From: an uncultured Clostridia bacterium
GTDB taxonomy: Bacteria > Bacillota > Clostridia > TANB77 > CAG-508
Reading direction: 5' to 3'
DNA length: 32,789 nt
NCBI GenBank assembly: GCA_944390445.1
Contig: CALXQB010000005.1
Coordinates: forward strand, 1 to 32,789
The translations under genes and the position numbers were made by a program. The stretch's first letter is position 1. Each line of letters opens with the position of its first letter. This document shows positions 24,246 through 30,986 of this stretch, piece by piece. The notes beneath the pieces were generated by a model. That model did no database searches. It was not told where the DNA came from and worked only from the letters and a program-made list of their open reading frames with translations.

Positions 24246-25901
24246 ATGAATTATACAGATTTAGCAAATATCATATTCCCAAATGCAAAAGAAGTTAGTT
24301 ATTATGAAGAAAAATACCCAAAAAGAAATTTAAAAGAAGGGGCAATTGTTACAAGATTTGCTCCAAGCCCTACAGGATTTGTTCACATTGGGGGACTATA
24401 CCAAGGACTTATTGCAAGAAAATTGGCAGATCAAACAGATGGAGTATTTTTCTTAAGAATTGAAGATACTGACCAAAAAAGAGAGATTGAAAATGGAATT
24501 AGTGGAATTGTAGAAGCATTAAAAGAATTTGACATAGAACCAGATGAAGGCATGATAAATGAAAAGGAAGAGAAAGGAAATTATGGTCCTTATAAACAAA
24601 GTGAAAGAAAAGAAATTTATGAAGCATATGCCAAATATTTAATTATACAGGGAAAAGCCTATCCATGTTTTTGTACTCCAGAAGAAGTAGAAGAAATTAG
24701 AACAAAGCAGGAAGCAGCACAAATAAGACCAGGTTATTATGGTGTTTGGGCAAAATGCAGAAATATTACGGTAGAAGAGGCCATTAAAAGAATTCAAGCA
24801 GGTGAGAAATATATTGTTCGTTTTAAATCACCAGGAAGAGAAGATAGAAAAATAAAACATCATGATGTGATAAAAGGAAATGTAGACTTTCCGGAAAATG
24901 ATCAAGATATTGTTATTATTAAAGCAGATGGATTACCAACTTATCATTTTGCACATGCCGTTGATGATCATTTAATGGGAACAACACATGTCATAAGAGG
25001 AGATGAATGGCTATCTTCTGTACCATTACATTTACAACTATTTCAAGAGTTGGGATTCAAACCACCTAAATATGCACATATTGCACCAATCATGAAAAAT
25101 GATGAGGGAAATAAGAGAAAATTAAGCAAAAGAAAAGACCCAGAAGCGGCAGTAAGTTATTATGCACAAGAAGGAATACCAGAAAGGGCCGTAAAAGAAT
25201 ATTTACTAAATATAGCCAATTCTTCATTTGAAAATTGGAGAAGAGCAAATCCAGATAAACCTATGGAAGAATTCGAATTACAATTAAATAAAATGAGTGT
25301 AAGTGGTGCTTTATTTGATATGGTAAAATTATTAGATGTATCTAAAACAGTTATTTCTAAAATGACAGCAGAAGAAATTTACCAAAAATCTTTAGAATGG
25401 GCAAAAAAATATGATGAGGAATTAGCAACATTATTAGAAGATAAATCTTATGCCATAAAAGTATTTTCGATAGAAAGAGGAAATAAAAAACCAAGAAAAG
25501 ATATTAGCAAATGGGCAGATGTAAAAGAAAATATTTCTTACATGTATGATGCAGAATATGAGAAAGATACAAGACCATATGAATATCAGTTAATTCAAGA
25601 TAAAGAAATGATCAAAAAAATAGTAAAAACATATTTAGAAAAATATTATGATGATAAGGATGATAAGCAAACTTGGTTTGATAAAATCAAAGAATTAGCT
25701 GGGGAAATGGGATATGCCAAAGAAGTAAAAGAATATAAAGCAAATCCGGAAAGTTATCCAGGACATGTAGGGGATATTAGCACTGTTTTAAGAGTGTCCC
25801 TAACCAAAAGGGCAAACACACCTGATTTATATGAAATTATGCAAGTATTAGGAAAAGATAGAATTGCCAAAAGATATGAAAAAATAGATAGTGTAAAGTA
25901 A
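24246..25901 (+). CDS. gltX: Glutamyl-tRNA synthetase
   Basis: A 551-residue class I synthetase with the HIGH-region motif RFAPSPTGFVHIGG. It also has FLRIEDTDQKR, VIRGDEWLSSVPLHL, and KRKLSKRKDPEA as the KMSKS equivalent. The C-terminal anticodon-binding region is longer than in many GltX enzymes. It charges tRNA-Glu and probably also tRNA-Gln, if an amidotransferase pathway exists as in most Firmicutes. AGGAGGAG precedes the ATG. The last codons, Ser-Val-Lys-stop, lie inside repeat copy D, so the natural C-terminus was altered by the repeat. Confidence 0.95.
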   Translation: MNYTDLANIIFPNAKEVSYYEEKYPKRNLKEGAIVTRFAPSPTGFVHIGGLYQGLIARKLADQTDGVFFLRIEDTDQKREIENGISGIVEALKEFDIEPDEGMINEKEEKGNYGPYKQSERKEIYEAYAKYLIIQGKAYPCFCTPEEVEEIRTKQEAAQIRPGYYGVWAKCRNITVEEAIKRIQAGEKYIVRFKSPGREDRKIKHHDVIKGNVDFPENDQDIVIIKADGLPTYHFAHAVDDHLMGTTHVIRGDEWLSSVPLHLQLFQELGFKPPKYAHIAPIMKNDEGNKRKLSKRKDPEAAVSYYAQEGIPERAVKEYLLNIANSSFENWRRANPDKPMEEFELQLNKMSVSGALFDMVKLLDVSKTVISKMTAEEIYQKSLEWAKKYDEELATLLEDKSYAIKVFSIERGNKKPRKDISKWADVKENISYMYDAEYEKDTRPYEYQLIQDKEMIKKIVKTYLEKYYDDKDDKQTWFDKIKELAGEMGYAKEVKEYKANPESYPGHVGDISTVLRVSLTKRANTPDLYEIMQVLGKDRIAKRYEKIDSVK

Positions 25902-25934
25902 TTTATGAAAAATGTAGAAATTACTTAAAGCAAA
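25891..25934 (+). repeat. 5'-leader palindromic repeat, copy D (internally deleted)
   Basis: GTGTAAAGTAATTTATGAAA joins directly to TGTAGAAATTACTTAAAGC, lacking the GC hairpin and the TTCGAA palindrome. The left end forms the stop codon of gltX (25899-25901). The right arm ends 27 nt before the DUF951 start codon. Confidence 0.8.
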
Positions 25935-25953
25935 TACAGTAAAGGAAAAGAAA

Positions 25954-26142
25954 ATGGAATTTGAAGTAGGAGAAGTGGTAAAAACCAAAAAAAAGCATCC
26001 ATGCGGAAGTGATTTATGGGAAATTACGAGAATCGGAGTAGACTTTAAACTAAAATGTAAAGGCTGTGGACATGTTATTGTTTTGGAAAGACCAAAAGCA
26101 TTAAAAATGATAAAAAAGATAAATGTATCGCCAAATGAATAA
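25954..26142 (+). CDS. DUF951 family protein
   Basis: The 62-residue protein of the DUF951 (YyzM) family has EVGEVVKTKKKHPCGSDLWE and LKCKGCGHVIVLERPKALKM. Cys18, together with CKGC, suggests a small zinc-ribbon-like or RNA-binding beta domain. Function unknown; the family is widespread in Firmicutes and often lies beside translation genes, as here after gltX. AAAGGAAAAG precedes the ATG. Repeat copy D occupies the whole gap from gltX. Confidence 0.88.
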   Translation: MEFEVGEVVKTKKKHPCGSDLWEITRIGVDFKLKCKGCGHVIVLERPKALKMIKKINVSPNE

Positions 26143-26162
26143 TTTGATGTGTAAGGACTAGC

Positions 26163-26285
26163 CTTGTGACGAGCCTATAAAGTAATTGGGCTTGTCAAGA
26201 CAAGCCCCTACATGTATCATTAATGAATAGTGAATAATTAATAATGAATGATAAATAATTTTGTAGGGGTCGGTCTTGACCGACC
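26163..26285. repeat. Facing TGTAGGGG palindromic units
   Basis: Two units of the TGTAGGGG type face outward. The first is GGGCTTGTC/GACAAGCCC followed by CCTACA (minus-strand TGTAGGGG). The second is TGTAGGGG with TCGGTC/GACCGA on the plus strand. A/T-rich direct repeats of AATGAATAGTGAATAATTAA type fill the space between. TAAAGTAATT just to the left is shared with the 5'-leader repeat family. Confidence 0.65.
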
Positions 26286-26288
26286 AAC

Positions 26289-26317
26289 TTGAAAAAAACA
26301 AGAAAAAAGAGTATAAT
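26289..26317 (+). promoter_or_regulatory. Sigma-A-like promoter of the Cys-rich small gene
   Basis: TTGAAA (26289-26294), 17-nt spacer, TATAAT (26312-26317), 33 nt before the start codon. Confidence 0.7.
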
Positions 26318-26350
26318 ATAGGTAATTCAATAATTAGGAGGGATAACACT

Positions 26351-26560
26351 ATGTTTTACAGGAGGAATCGGTGGGTTGAGGATTCAACAATAGGAACGGA
26401 ATGTGAAGGATGTACGCAAGCTTACGCATGTCCATTTGCAGGATGCAAGAATAAGACAAAAGGAGCACTAAAAGATATGCCTATGGCAGAATGTGCAGAA
26501 CTCGTAAGGAAGACCAGGATTCAAGACTTAACCGAGGAAACTGAAGCAAAGAGTTATTGA
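26351..26560 (+). CDS. Unrecognised Cys-rich small protein
   Basis: A 70-residue protein of unknown family. It contains five Cys: CEGC, then CPFAGC, and one in AECAELV. Two close pairs suggest a small metal-binding site. It opens MFYRRNRWVEDS and ends in an acidic tail. TAGGAGGG lies nine bases before the ATG at 26351, and a near-consensus promoter lies upstream, so it is a genuine expressed gene. An in-frame upstream ATG at 26276 overlaps the repeat and the promoter and is rejected. Codon use is less A/T-biased than in neighbours. A GC-rich hairpin terminates it. Confidence 0.7.
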   Translation: MFYRRNRWVEDSTIGTECEGCTQAYACPFAGCKNKTKGALKDMPMAECAELVRKTRIQDLTEETEAKSY

Positions 26561-26567
26561 ATCAAAT

Positions 26568-26591
26568 CCCCAGCTATGAATTTAGCTGGGG
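26568..26591. terminator. Bidirectional terminator between the Cys-rich gene and engB
   Basis: CCCCAGCTA (26568-26576) pairs with TAGCTGGGG (26583-26591) around a 6-nt loop between two convergent genes. T-tracts on both sides are weak. Confidence 0.7.
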
Positions 26592-26609
26592 ACTATTAAT
26601 TTTCGCTAT

Positions 26610-27212
26610 TTATAAACTTATAATGATTTTAAACCGTGCTTCATCTAATAAATCTAAAACATCATCTGTAAAAATCTTCTTTTCAGAAGAAAAAGGTAAA
26701 ATAACAATATCATCATCTAATTTTAATTTATTTTTTATGTTATCCAAATAAAGTGGTATTTTGGTAGGTGCAATTTTATCTGCTTTATTAGCTAAAATCG
26801 CAAAAGGAAACTGATTATCATTTAAAAACTGATACATCAACACATCATCTTTTGTAGGATCATGCCTGATATCTAAGATGAATAAAATAAGGGAAATATT
26901 TTCACGACGAATAAGATAATTTTCAATTAATTTTCCTACTTTTTCTTGCTCCATCTTAGACATTTGACTAAAACCATAACCAGGCAAATCTACAAAGTAA
27001 AAGGAAGAATTTATAAAATAAAAATTAATTTGCCTTGTTTTACCAGGAGTATTGCTGGTTCTGGCTAAAGATTTTCGATTGGTTAATGTGTTAATAAAAG
27101 AAGATTTTCCTACATTTGATTTTCCTACAAGAACAATTTCAGGAAAATCTCCACTTGGATACTGTTTTGGACTGGTAGCAGAAACTTCAAATTGAGCATT
27201 TTTAATCTGCAT
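26610..27212 (-). CDS. engB: Ribosome biogenesis GTPase EngB (YsxC)
   Basis: The 200-residue small GTPase of the EngB/YsxC family has G1 GKSNVGKSS, switch I GKTRQINFY, G3 DLPGYG, G4 NKADK and a G5-like FSSEKK. It assists late assembly of the 50S subunit. Length is normal. It starts two bases after the serS stop, so the two are co-transcribed on the minus strand behind the DUF1653 gene. The ribosome binding site (GGAAA) lies in the end of serS. Confidence 0.95.
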   Translation of the reverse strand: MQIKNAQFEVSATSPKQYPSGDFPEIVLVGKSNVGKSSFINTLTNRKSLARTSNTPGKTRQINFYFINSSFYFVDLPGYGFSQMSKMEQEKVGKLIENYLIRRENISLILFILDIRHDPTKDDVLMYQFLNDNQFPFAILANKADKIAPTKIPLYLDNIKNKLKLDDDIVILPFSSEKKIFTDDVLDLLDEARFKIIISL

Positions 27213-27214
27213 AT

Positions 27215-28498
27215 TTATTTCCTTTCTATTTTTTCAATTCCACCCATATATTTCTGTAATACTTTTGGAATTAGGACAGAACCATCTTTTTGATAATGAT
27301 TTTCAATAAGAGCAATTAACATACGTGGTGGAGCAATTACTGTATTATTTAAAGTATGAGCAAAATAATTTCCATTTTCTCCTTTAATACGGATACCAAG
27401 ACGTCTACTCTGAGCATCTGTTAGATTAGAACAGCTACCAACTTCAAAATATTTTTTCTGTCTTGGACTCCAAGCTTCTACATCAACACTTTTAGATTTT
27501 AAATCTGCTAAATCTCCAGAACAACATTCTAATGTTCGAACCGGAATATCTAAACTTCTAAAAAGTTCTACTGTATATGACCACATTTTATCATACCAGG
27601 TATAACTATCTTCAGGCTCACAAATAACAATCATTTCTTGCTTTTCAAATTGATGAATACGGTAAATACCACGTTCTTCTATACCATGAGCTCCTTTTTC
27701 TTTACGAAAACATGGAGAATAAGAGGTAAGAGTATAAGGCAATTCAGATTTTGCCAAAATTTGATCTTTAAATTTACCAATCATAGAATGTTCACTGGTT
27801 CCAATTAGATATAAATCTTCACCTTCAATTTTATACATCATGCTATCCATTTCATCAAAACTCATTACACCAGTAACAACATCACTTCTAATCATAAATG
27901 GAGGGATTACATAAGTAAATCCTTTTTCAATCATAAAATCTCTTGCATAAGTTAAAACTGCAGAATGCAATCTTGCAATATCACCCATTAAATAATAGAA
28001 ACCATTACCAGCTACTCTACGGGCAGAATCTAAATCAATACCATTTAAATTTTCTAAAATTTCAGTATGATAAGGAATTTCATAATCAGGAACAATTGGT
28101 TCTCCATATTTTTTTAATTCTACATTTTCTTGATCAGACTTACCAATAGGAACAGAATCATGAATCATATTAGGAATTCTTAACATGATTTCTCGTAATT
28201 CACTTGCAACTTTATTTTCTTCTTCTTCTAAAGAAGAAATTTCAGTATTAATAGAAGCAACTTCAGATTTTACTTTTTCAGCTTCTTCTATTTTTTTCTC
28301 ACGCATGAAGCCACCAATGGTATCACTTAATTTTTTACGGTTCATTCTTAAAGTATCAATTTGTAGTTGTAGATTCCTTCTTTTTTCATCTAAATCTAAA
28401 ACTTTGTCTACTAACTCTAATTTGTGATCCTGAAACTTTTTTTTCATATTTTCTTTTACCAAATCTGGATTTTCTCTAATGAATTTAATATCTAACAT
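27215..28498 (-). CDS. serS: Seryl-tRNA synthetase
   Basis: A 427-residue class II synthetase. An N-terminal coiled-coil arm (about residues 30-110) binds the long variable arm of tRNA-Ser. The catalytic core shows LIGTSEHSMIGKF, motif 2 PCFRKEKGAHGIEERGIYRIHQFEKQE, FEVGSCSNLTDAQSRRLGI and motif 3 NNTVIAPPRMLIALIENH. Length is standard. AAAGGAG precedes the ATG. It lies between the DUF1653 gene (11 nt upstream) and engB (2 nt downstream). No T-box leader is visible in the short gap. Confidence 0.97.
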   Translation of the reverse strand: MLDIKFIRENPDLVKENMKKKFQDHKLELVDKVLDLDEKRRNLQLQIDTLRMNRKKLSDTIGGFMREKKIEEAEKVKSEVASINTEISSLEEEENKVASELREIMLRIPNMIHDSVPIGKSDQENVELKKYGEPIVPDYEIPYHTEILENLNGIDLDSARRVAGNGFYYLMGDIARLHSAVLTYARDFMIEKGFTYVIPPFMIRSDVVTGVMSFDEMDSMMYKIEGEDLYLIGTSEHSMIGKFKDQILAKSELPYTLTSYSPCFRKEKGAHGIEERGIYRIHQFEKQEMIVICEPEDSYTWYDKMWSYTVELFRSLDIPVRTLECCSGDLADLKSKSVDVEAWSPRQKKYFEVGSCSNLTDAQSRRLGIRIKGENGNYFAHTLNNTVIAPPRMLIALIENHYQKDGSVLIPKVLQKYMGGIEKIERK

Positions 28499-28509
28499 AA
28501 TAATCTCCT

Positions 28510-28761
28510 TTAATATTTTTTGTTAATTTCATCTACTAATTCAAAACGATAAGTTTGTTTTGTAATATTATCTGGTCTAGATGCATCTATTTTTTCTAAA
28601 AACATTGACAAAGGTCTTATCCATAAAGAAGCATCTTCTCTTGAATAGAGGGGTCTATAAACAACATAATCTTCTTGGGTTTCCGAGTTTCTAGCAATAT
28701 TTTCTACATAATAATAATTTCCTTTAAAATGACGATATACTTTTCCAATTTGAATATCCAT
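28510..28761 (-). CDS. DUF1653 family protein
   Basis: The 83-residue protein of the DUF1653 family has GKVYRHFKGNYYYVENIARN, YVVYRPLYSREDASLWIRPL and MFLEKID. It is a compact beta-rich domain of unknown function, common in bacteria and usually a single-domain protein. I chose the ATG at 28761 after AAAAAGGGGG. An upstream in-frame start at 28824 overlaps the promoter and is rejected. It heads the minus-strand operon with serS and engB. Confidence 0.88.
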   Translation of the reverse strand: MDIQIGKVYRHFKGNYYYVENIARNSETQEDYVVYRPLYSREDASLWIRPLSMFLEKIDASRPDNITKQTYRFELVDEINKKY

Positions 28762-28792
28762 AAAAATCCCCCTTTTTAAAATAAGTAAAATT

Positions 28793-28821
28793 ATTTTACT
28801 ATAATTTTGCGAAATTTGCAA
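28793..28821 (-). promoter_or_regulatory. Promoter of the DUF1653-serS-engB operon
   Basis: Minus strand: TTGCAA (28816-28821), 17-nt spacer, TAAAAT (28793-28798). The divergent promoter for the exchanger begins 7 nt away. TTTTGCGAAA occurs twice in this region (28805-28814 and 28835-28844). Confidence 0.55.
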
Positions 28822-28827
28822 CAAAAA

Positions 28828-28856
28828 TTGCCATTTTTGCGAAACTGTTATATAAT
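28828..28856 (+). promoter_or_regulatory. Promoter of the CaCA exchanger gene
   Basis: TTGCCA (28828-28833), 17-nt spacer, TATAAT (28851-28856), 39 nt before the start codon. Confidence 0.75.
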
Positions 28857-28895
28857 TAAAAAAAGTTGAAACAATAGATACAGAGGAGAAAATTT

Positions 28896-29747
28896 ATGCA
28901 AGAAATCTTAGTAGAATTGATTAAATTTATTTTTCTGGCATTAATGATTGTTTTTATTGCTAAATATATATTAGTAGGTCTTTTAAGAAGATTAGCAGAA
29001 ACGCTTGGACTAAAACCAAGAACTGTAGGAAATATTACTGGATTTGCCACTTCTACCCCAGAAATACTTACTGTTTCTTTTTCTACAGGAACAGGATTAA
29101 TTGGAGCAGGAATTTTTAATATTTTAAGTTCTAATATCATCAACTTTCTACAATATCTTTTTTCTATTATCATTAACAAAAATGGAAAAATCATAAAGAA
29201 TACAGCAATTAAAATTGATATTTTACTTGTGCTCATCACCATTATTATTCCCATCTTCTTGATAAAATTTCAAATACAAACACAAACCGTTTTAGTTCCT
29301 ATATTTATATTATTAGCCTTTTTGTTTTTTACAATTAATAAAAATACACATAAAAAATATTTGTCAAAGGAAGAAAAAGAGCTAGAAGAGGAGATTCAAA
29401 AAGAAGAAAAGAAAATCCATGGCAAAAAGAGAAAAACATTTTTTTATATCTTTTGCTTAATTCTCACATCTTATTTATTATTTTTAATAGGAGATCGATT
29501 AAGTAGTAGTTTAGAGACTTTATGCCATCACTTAGAGATATCAGAAGAAATGATTGGTATTTTATTGGGCTTTGTAACAAGCTTACCAGAATTAATTACT
29601 TTTTTTGAATCACAAAAGCATTATGCTAAGCAAAATAATAGTAAGGCAGGAGTAGTAGAAGCAACAAATAATTTGTTATCTTCTAATATTGTTACCTTAT
29701 TTTTAGTACAAAGTATATCCATTATTATATTTACAATTACAAATTAA
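28896..29747 (+). CDS. CaCA-family cation (sodium/calcium) exchanger
   Basis: This 283-residue membrane protein carries the two alpha repeats of the calcium/cation antiporter family. The first is TGFATSTPEILTV at about residues 48-60, followed by GIFNILSSNIINFL. The second is LGFVTSLPELITFF from residue 224, followed by ATNNLLSSNIVTLFL. Each has the conserved Glu (E56, E232) and the later Asn of the ion site. A charged Lys/Glu-rich loop at about residues 150-180 separates the halves. It is slightly shorter than YrbG-type exchangers. It presumably exchanges calcium or another cation against sodium or protons; the ion is not determined. It has its own promoter and GAGGAG ribosome binding site. 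Confidence 0.85.
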   Translation: MQEILVELIKFIFLALMIVFIAKYILVGLLRRLAETLGLKPRTVGNITGFATSTPEILTVSFSTGTGLIGAGIFNILSSNIINFLQYLFSIIINKNGKIIKNTAIKIDILLVLITIIIPIFLIKFQIQTQTVLVPIFILLAFLFFTINKNTHKKYLSKEEKELEEEIQKEEKKIHGKKRKTFFYIFCLILTSYLLFLIGDRLSSSLETLCHHLEISEEMIGILLGFVTSLPELITFFESQKHYAKQNNSKAGVVEATNNLLSSNIVTLFLVQSISIIIFTITN

Positions 29748-29750
29748 GAA

Positions 29751-29772
29751 CCCCCTCTCAACGAAGAGGGGG
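29751..29772. terminator. GC hairpin between the exchanger and the minus-strand small gene
   Basis: CCCCCTCT (29751-29758) pairs with AGAGGGGG (29765-29772). The plus strand lacks a T-tract after it, but the minus strand continues TTCTTAATTTG, so it fits best as terminator of the small gene at 29786-30007. Confidence 0.65.
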
Positions 29773-29785
29773 GCGGGAAAGATAT

Positions 29786-30007
29786 TTATTCCTCAGAATC
29801 TGCCGGTACGACTGAAATCATACGAATCCGGTCGCGCAAATGTGGTTCAACCTGGAGACTCGTAACGTGGCTGGCAAGTTTTAGCATATTGCTCAAATTG
29901 CCAGTCTTCCGGAAGCAATTTCCATCTTGCTCAAGTTTACATACTTTCATAAACTCGGCAATCTTTGGAGTAACCATCGTGAATTCCACAGTCAGCTGAT
30001 ACATCAT
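29786..30007 (-). CDS. Unrecognised small protein with atypical codon use
   Basis: A 73-residue soluble protein of unknown family. It opens MMYQLTVEFTMVTP, has a Cys/Lys-rich middle (KVCKLEQDGNCFRKTG) and ends HLRDRIRMISVVPADSEE. Its codons include CGG, CGC, CTC, CTG and GCC, which neighbours largely avoid, suggesting a different origin. Expression signals are strong: GAGGAGG seven bases before the ATG pair, a promoter with 17-nt spacing and a GC terminator. The upstream in-frame start at 30082 falls inside the promoter and is rejected. A 10-bp palindrome, ATGTCGACAT, between promoter and start may be an operator. Confidence 0.65.
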   Translation of the reverse strand: MMYQLTVEFTMVTPKIAEFMKVCKLEQDGNCFRKTGNLSNMLKLASHVTSLQVEPHLRDRIRMISVVPADSEE

Positions 30008-30037
30008 ACTATCTTCCTCCTCATAATGTACTATGTC

Positions 30038-30047
30038 ATGTCGACAT
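30038..30047. promoter_or_regulatory. Palindromic operator-like site
   Basis: ATGTCGACAT is a perfect 10-bp palindrome within TATGTCATGTCGACATA. It is placed 6-16 nt downstream of the -10 box (TATAAT, minus strand 30054-30059) of the small gene. Confidence 0.4.
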
Positions 30048-30053
30048 AAATAT

Positions 30054-30082
30054 ATTATATAACAAATTGCAAAAAAAATCAA
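30054..30082 (-). promoter_or_regulatory. Promoter of the minus-strand small gene at 29786
   Basis: Minus strand: TTGATT (30077-30082), 17-nt spacer, TATAAT (30054-30059). Confidence 0.65.
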
Positions 30083-30141
30083 TTATGGTATAAATTAGAA
30101 AACCATGCATATAATAGTAATACAAAATAATAATATAGATC

Positions 30142-30212
30142 ATGTAAAGTAATTGATGAAATTGAAAGAGGAGATTTTAATCGTCCGTGCTACAAAGAAA
30201 TTACTAAAAATA
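30142..30212 (+). repeat. 5'-leader palindromic repeat, copy E (divergent)
   Basis: ATGTAAAGTAATTGATGAAA at the left, GATTTTAATCGTCCG with a preceding GGA in the middle, AAATTACTAAAAA at the right. The change CGCCC to CGTCC on the right arm is matched by GGGC to GGA on the left. It ends 27 nt before the yaaL start codon. Its bases are open in frame with yaaL and would give a false 27-residue N-terminal extension. Confidence 0.7.
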
Positions 30213-30233
30213 AGAAAAAGAAAGGAACTTAAG

Positions 30234-30509
30234 ATGAGAGAAGAGTATAAAAAAGAGGAAAGAGTAATAGAGCAAACAGAACAGGAAAAAGATATGGAAA
30301 TTATGAAAAGCTTAATGAAGACAAAAAGAGAATTAGAAACTGCGAACAAGAATTTTGAATATGCAGAAGAGGAATTAATTGATTATTATACTTATCAAAT
30401 AAAAGCGAATCAATCTAAACTAGATTATTTAGTAAAAAAGGCAAAAAATCAGAAATTAGTACGTAATATGCTAGAGGCAATTGAGATGGAACAAGGGAAT
30501 GCCTCATAA
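30234..30509 (+). CDS. yaaL: YaaL family protein (DUF2508)
   Basis: The 91-residue highly charged helical protein has LMKTKRELETANKNFEYAEEELIDYYTYQIKANQSKLDYLVKKAK, the pattern of the DUF2508/YaaL family. Function is unknown. In Bacillus yaaL precedes bofA, and the same pairing is kept here. I chose the ATG at 30234, which follows AAAGGAAC. A longer reading from 30153 starts inside repeat copy E and has no ribosome binding site. A long perfect hairpin separates it from bofA. Confidence 0.85.
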   Translation: MREEYKKEERVIEQTEQEKDMEIMKSLMKTKRELETANKNFEYAEEELIDYYTYQIKANQSKLDYLVKKAKNQKLVRNMLEAIEMEQGNAS

Positions 30510-30514
30510 TATTG

Positions 30515-30571
30515 TAAATAGAGACAAATGCTGCACTACCATTTTGGTAGTGCAGCATTTGTCTCTATTTA
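30515..30571. repeat. 27-bp perfect hairpin between yaaL and bofA
   Basis: The arm 30516-30541 (containing GACAAATGCTGCACTACC) is exactly complementary to 30545-30570 around a 3-nt TTT loop, plus one further pair at 30515/30571. Higher GC than its surroundings. No strong T-tract follows, so its role as terminator, processing site or inserted palindrome is open. Confidence 0.85.
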
Positions 30572-30585
30572 TCAAATAAGAATAT

Positions 30586-30614
30586 TTGTCCGATATCCAA
30601 CATAAAGATATAAT
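30586..30614 (+). promoter_or_regulatory. Candidate promoter of bofA
   Basis: TTGTCC (30586-30591), 17-nt spacer, TATAAT (30609-30614). The -35 matches four of six positions. Repeat copy F follows in the leader. A sporulation promoter might be expected instead, but none was recognised. Confidence 0.45.
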
Positions 30615-30620
30615 ATGATA

Positions 30621-30667
30621 GTGTATTGTAGGGGCATTTTAATCGCCCGTCTTAAAAAGGAATTACA
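30621..30667 (+). repeat. 5'-leader palindromic repeat, copy F (shortened)
   Basis: GTGTATTGTAGGGGCATTTTAATCGCCCGTCTT then AAGGAATTACA. It lacks the AAAGTAATTTATGAAA left segment and the TTCGAA palindrome but keeps the GC hairpin. It ends about 15 nt before the bofA start codon. Confidence 0.7.
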
Positions 30668-30681
30668 GGGAGGGTGGACAA

Positions 30682-30942
30682 ATGGATGATAATAGTGTAA
30701 TTACATTTTTGGCATGTATCATTTTTCTATTTTTATTTGGAAGGATTTTTATTTTACCATTAAAAAGTATTTTTAAATTAATTTTAAATTCTGTTTTAGG
30801 TGGTATCTTAATTTATATGATTAACTTGATTGGAGGAGCATGGGGATTTTCAATAGGTATTAATTTTTTTACCTCTATATTTGTTGGCATATTAGGAATA
30901 CCAGGTGCTATTTTACTGATAATTTTGCAACTTATTATATAA
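30682..30942 (+). CDS. bofA: BofA, inhibitor of pro-sigma-K processing
   Basis: The 86-residue membrane protein has two or three hydrophobic helices and the family region LILNSVLGGILIYMINLIGG followed by FSIGINFFTSIFVGILGIPGAILLIIL. The NxxTxxxxGxxGxPG-like C-terminal motif is characteristic of BofA. In Bacillus BofA holds the SpoIVFB protease inactive until the forespore signal arrives, timing sigma-K activation. AGGGAGGG precedes the ATG. It follows yaaL as in Bacillus. Confidence 0.92.
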   Translation: MDDNSVITFLACIIFLFLFGRIFILPLKSIFKLILNSVLGGILIYMINLIGGAWGFSIGINFFTSIFVGILGIPGAILLIILQLII

Positions 30943-30945
30943 AGA

Positions 30946-30975
30946 AAGACCAGGCTTCAATTGAAACCTAGTCTT
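30946..30975 (-). terminator. Terminator of the minus-strand small gene at 30987
   Basis: Read on the minus strand, AAGACTAGGTTTCAA pairs fully with TTGAAGCCTGGTCTT through two G-U pairs, then TCTTTCTTT follows. On the plus strand those two pairs become C-A mismatches, so the minus strand is the functional sense. It also lies just after bofA. Confidence 0.75.
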
Positions 30976-30986
30976 AATGGGGTTGA

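Noticed and set aside
28499-28830. T-box riboswitch upstream of serS
   Set aside because: The gap before serS is 11 nt, and the operon leader before the DUF1653 gene is too short for a T-box.
30153-30233. Longer N-terminus for the YaaL protein beginning in repeat copy E
   Set aside because: It lacks a ribosome binding site and is encoded by repeat sequence. The ATG at 30234 has AAAGGAAC and matches the family's normal length.
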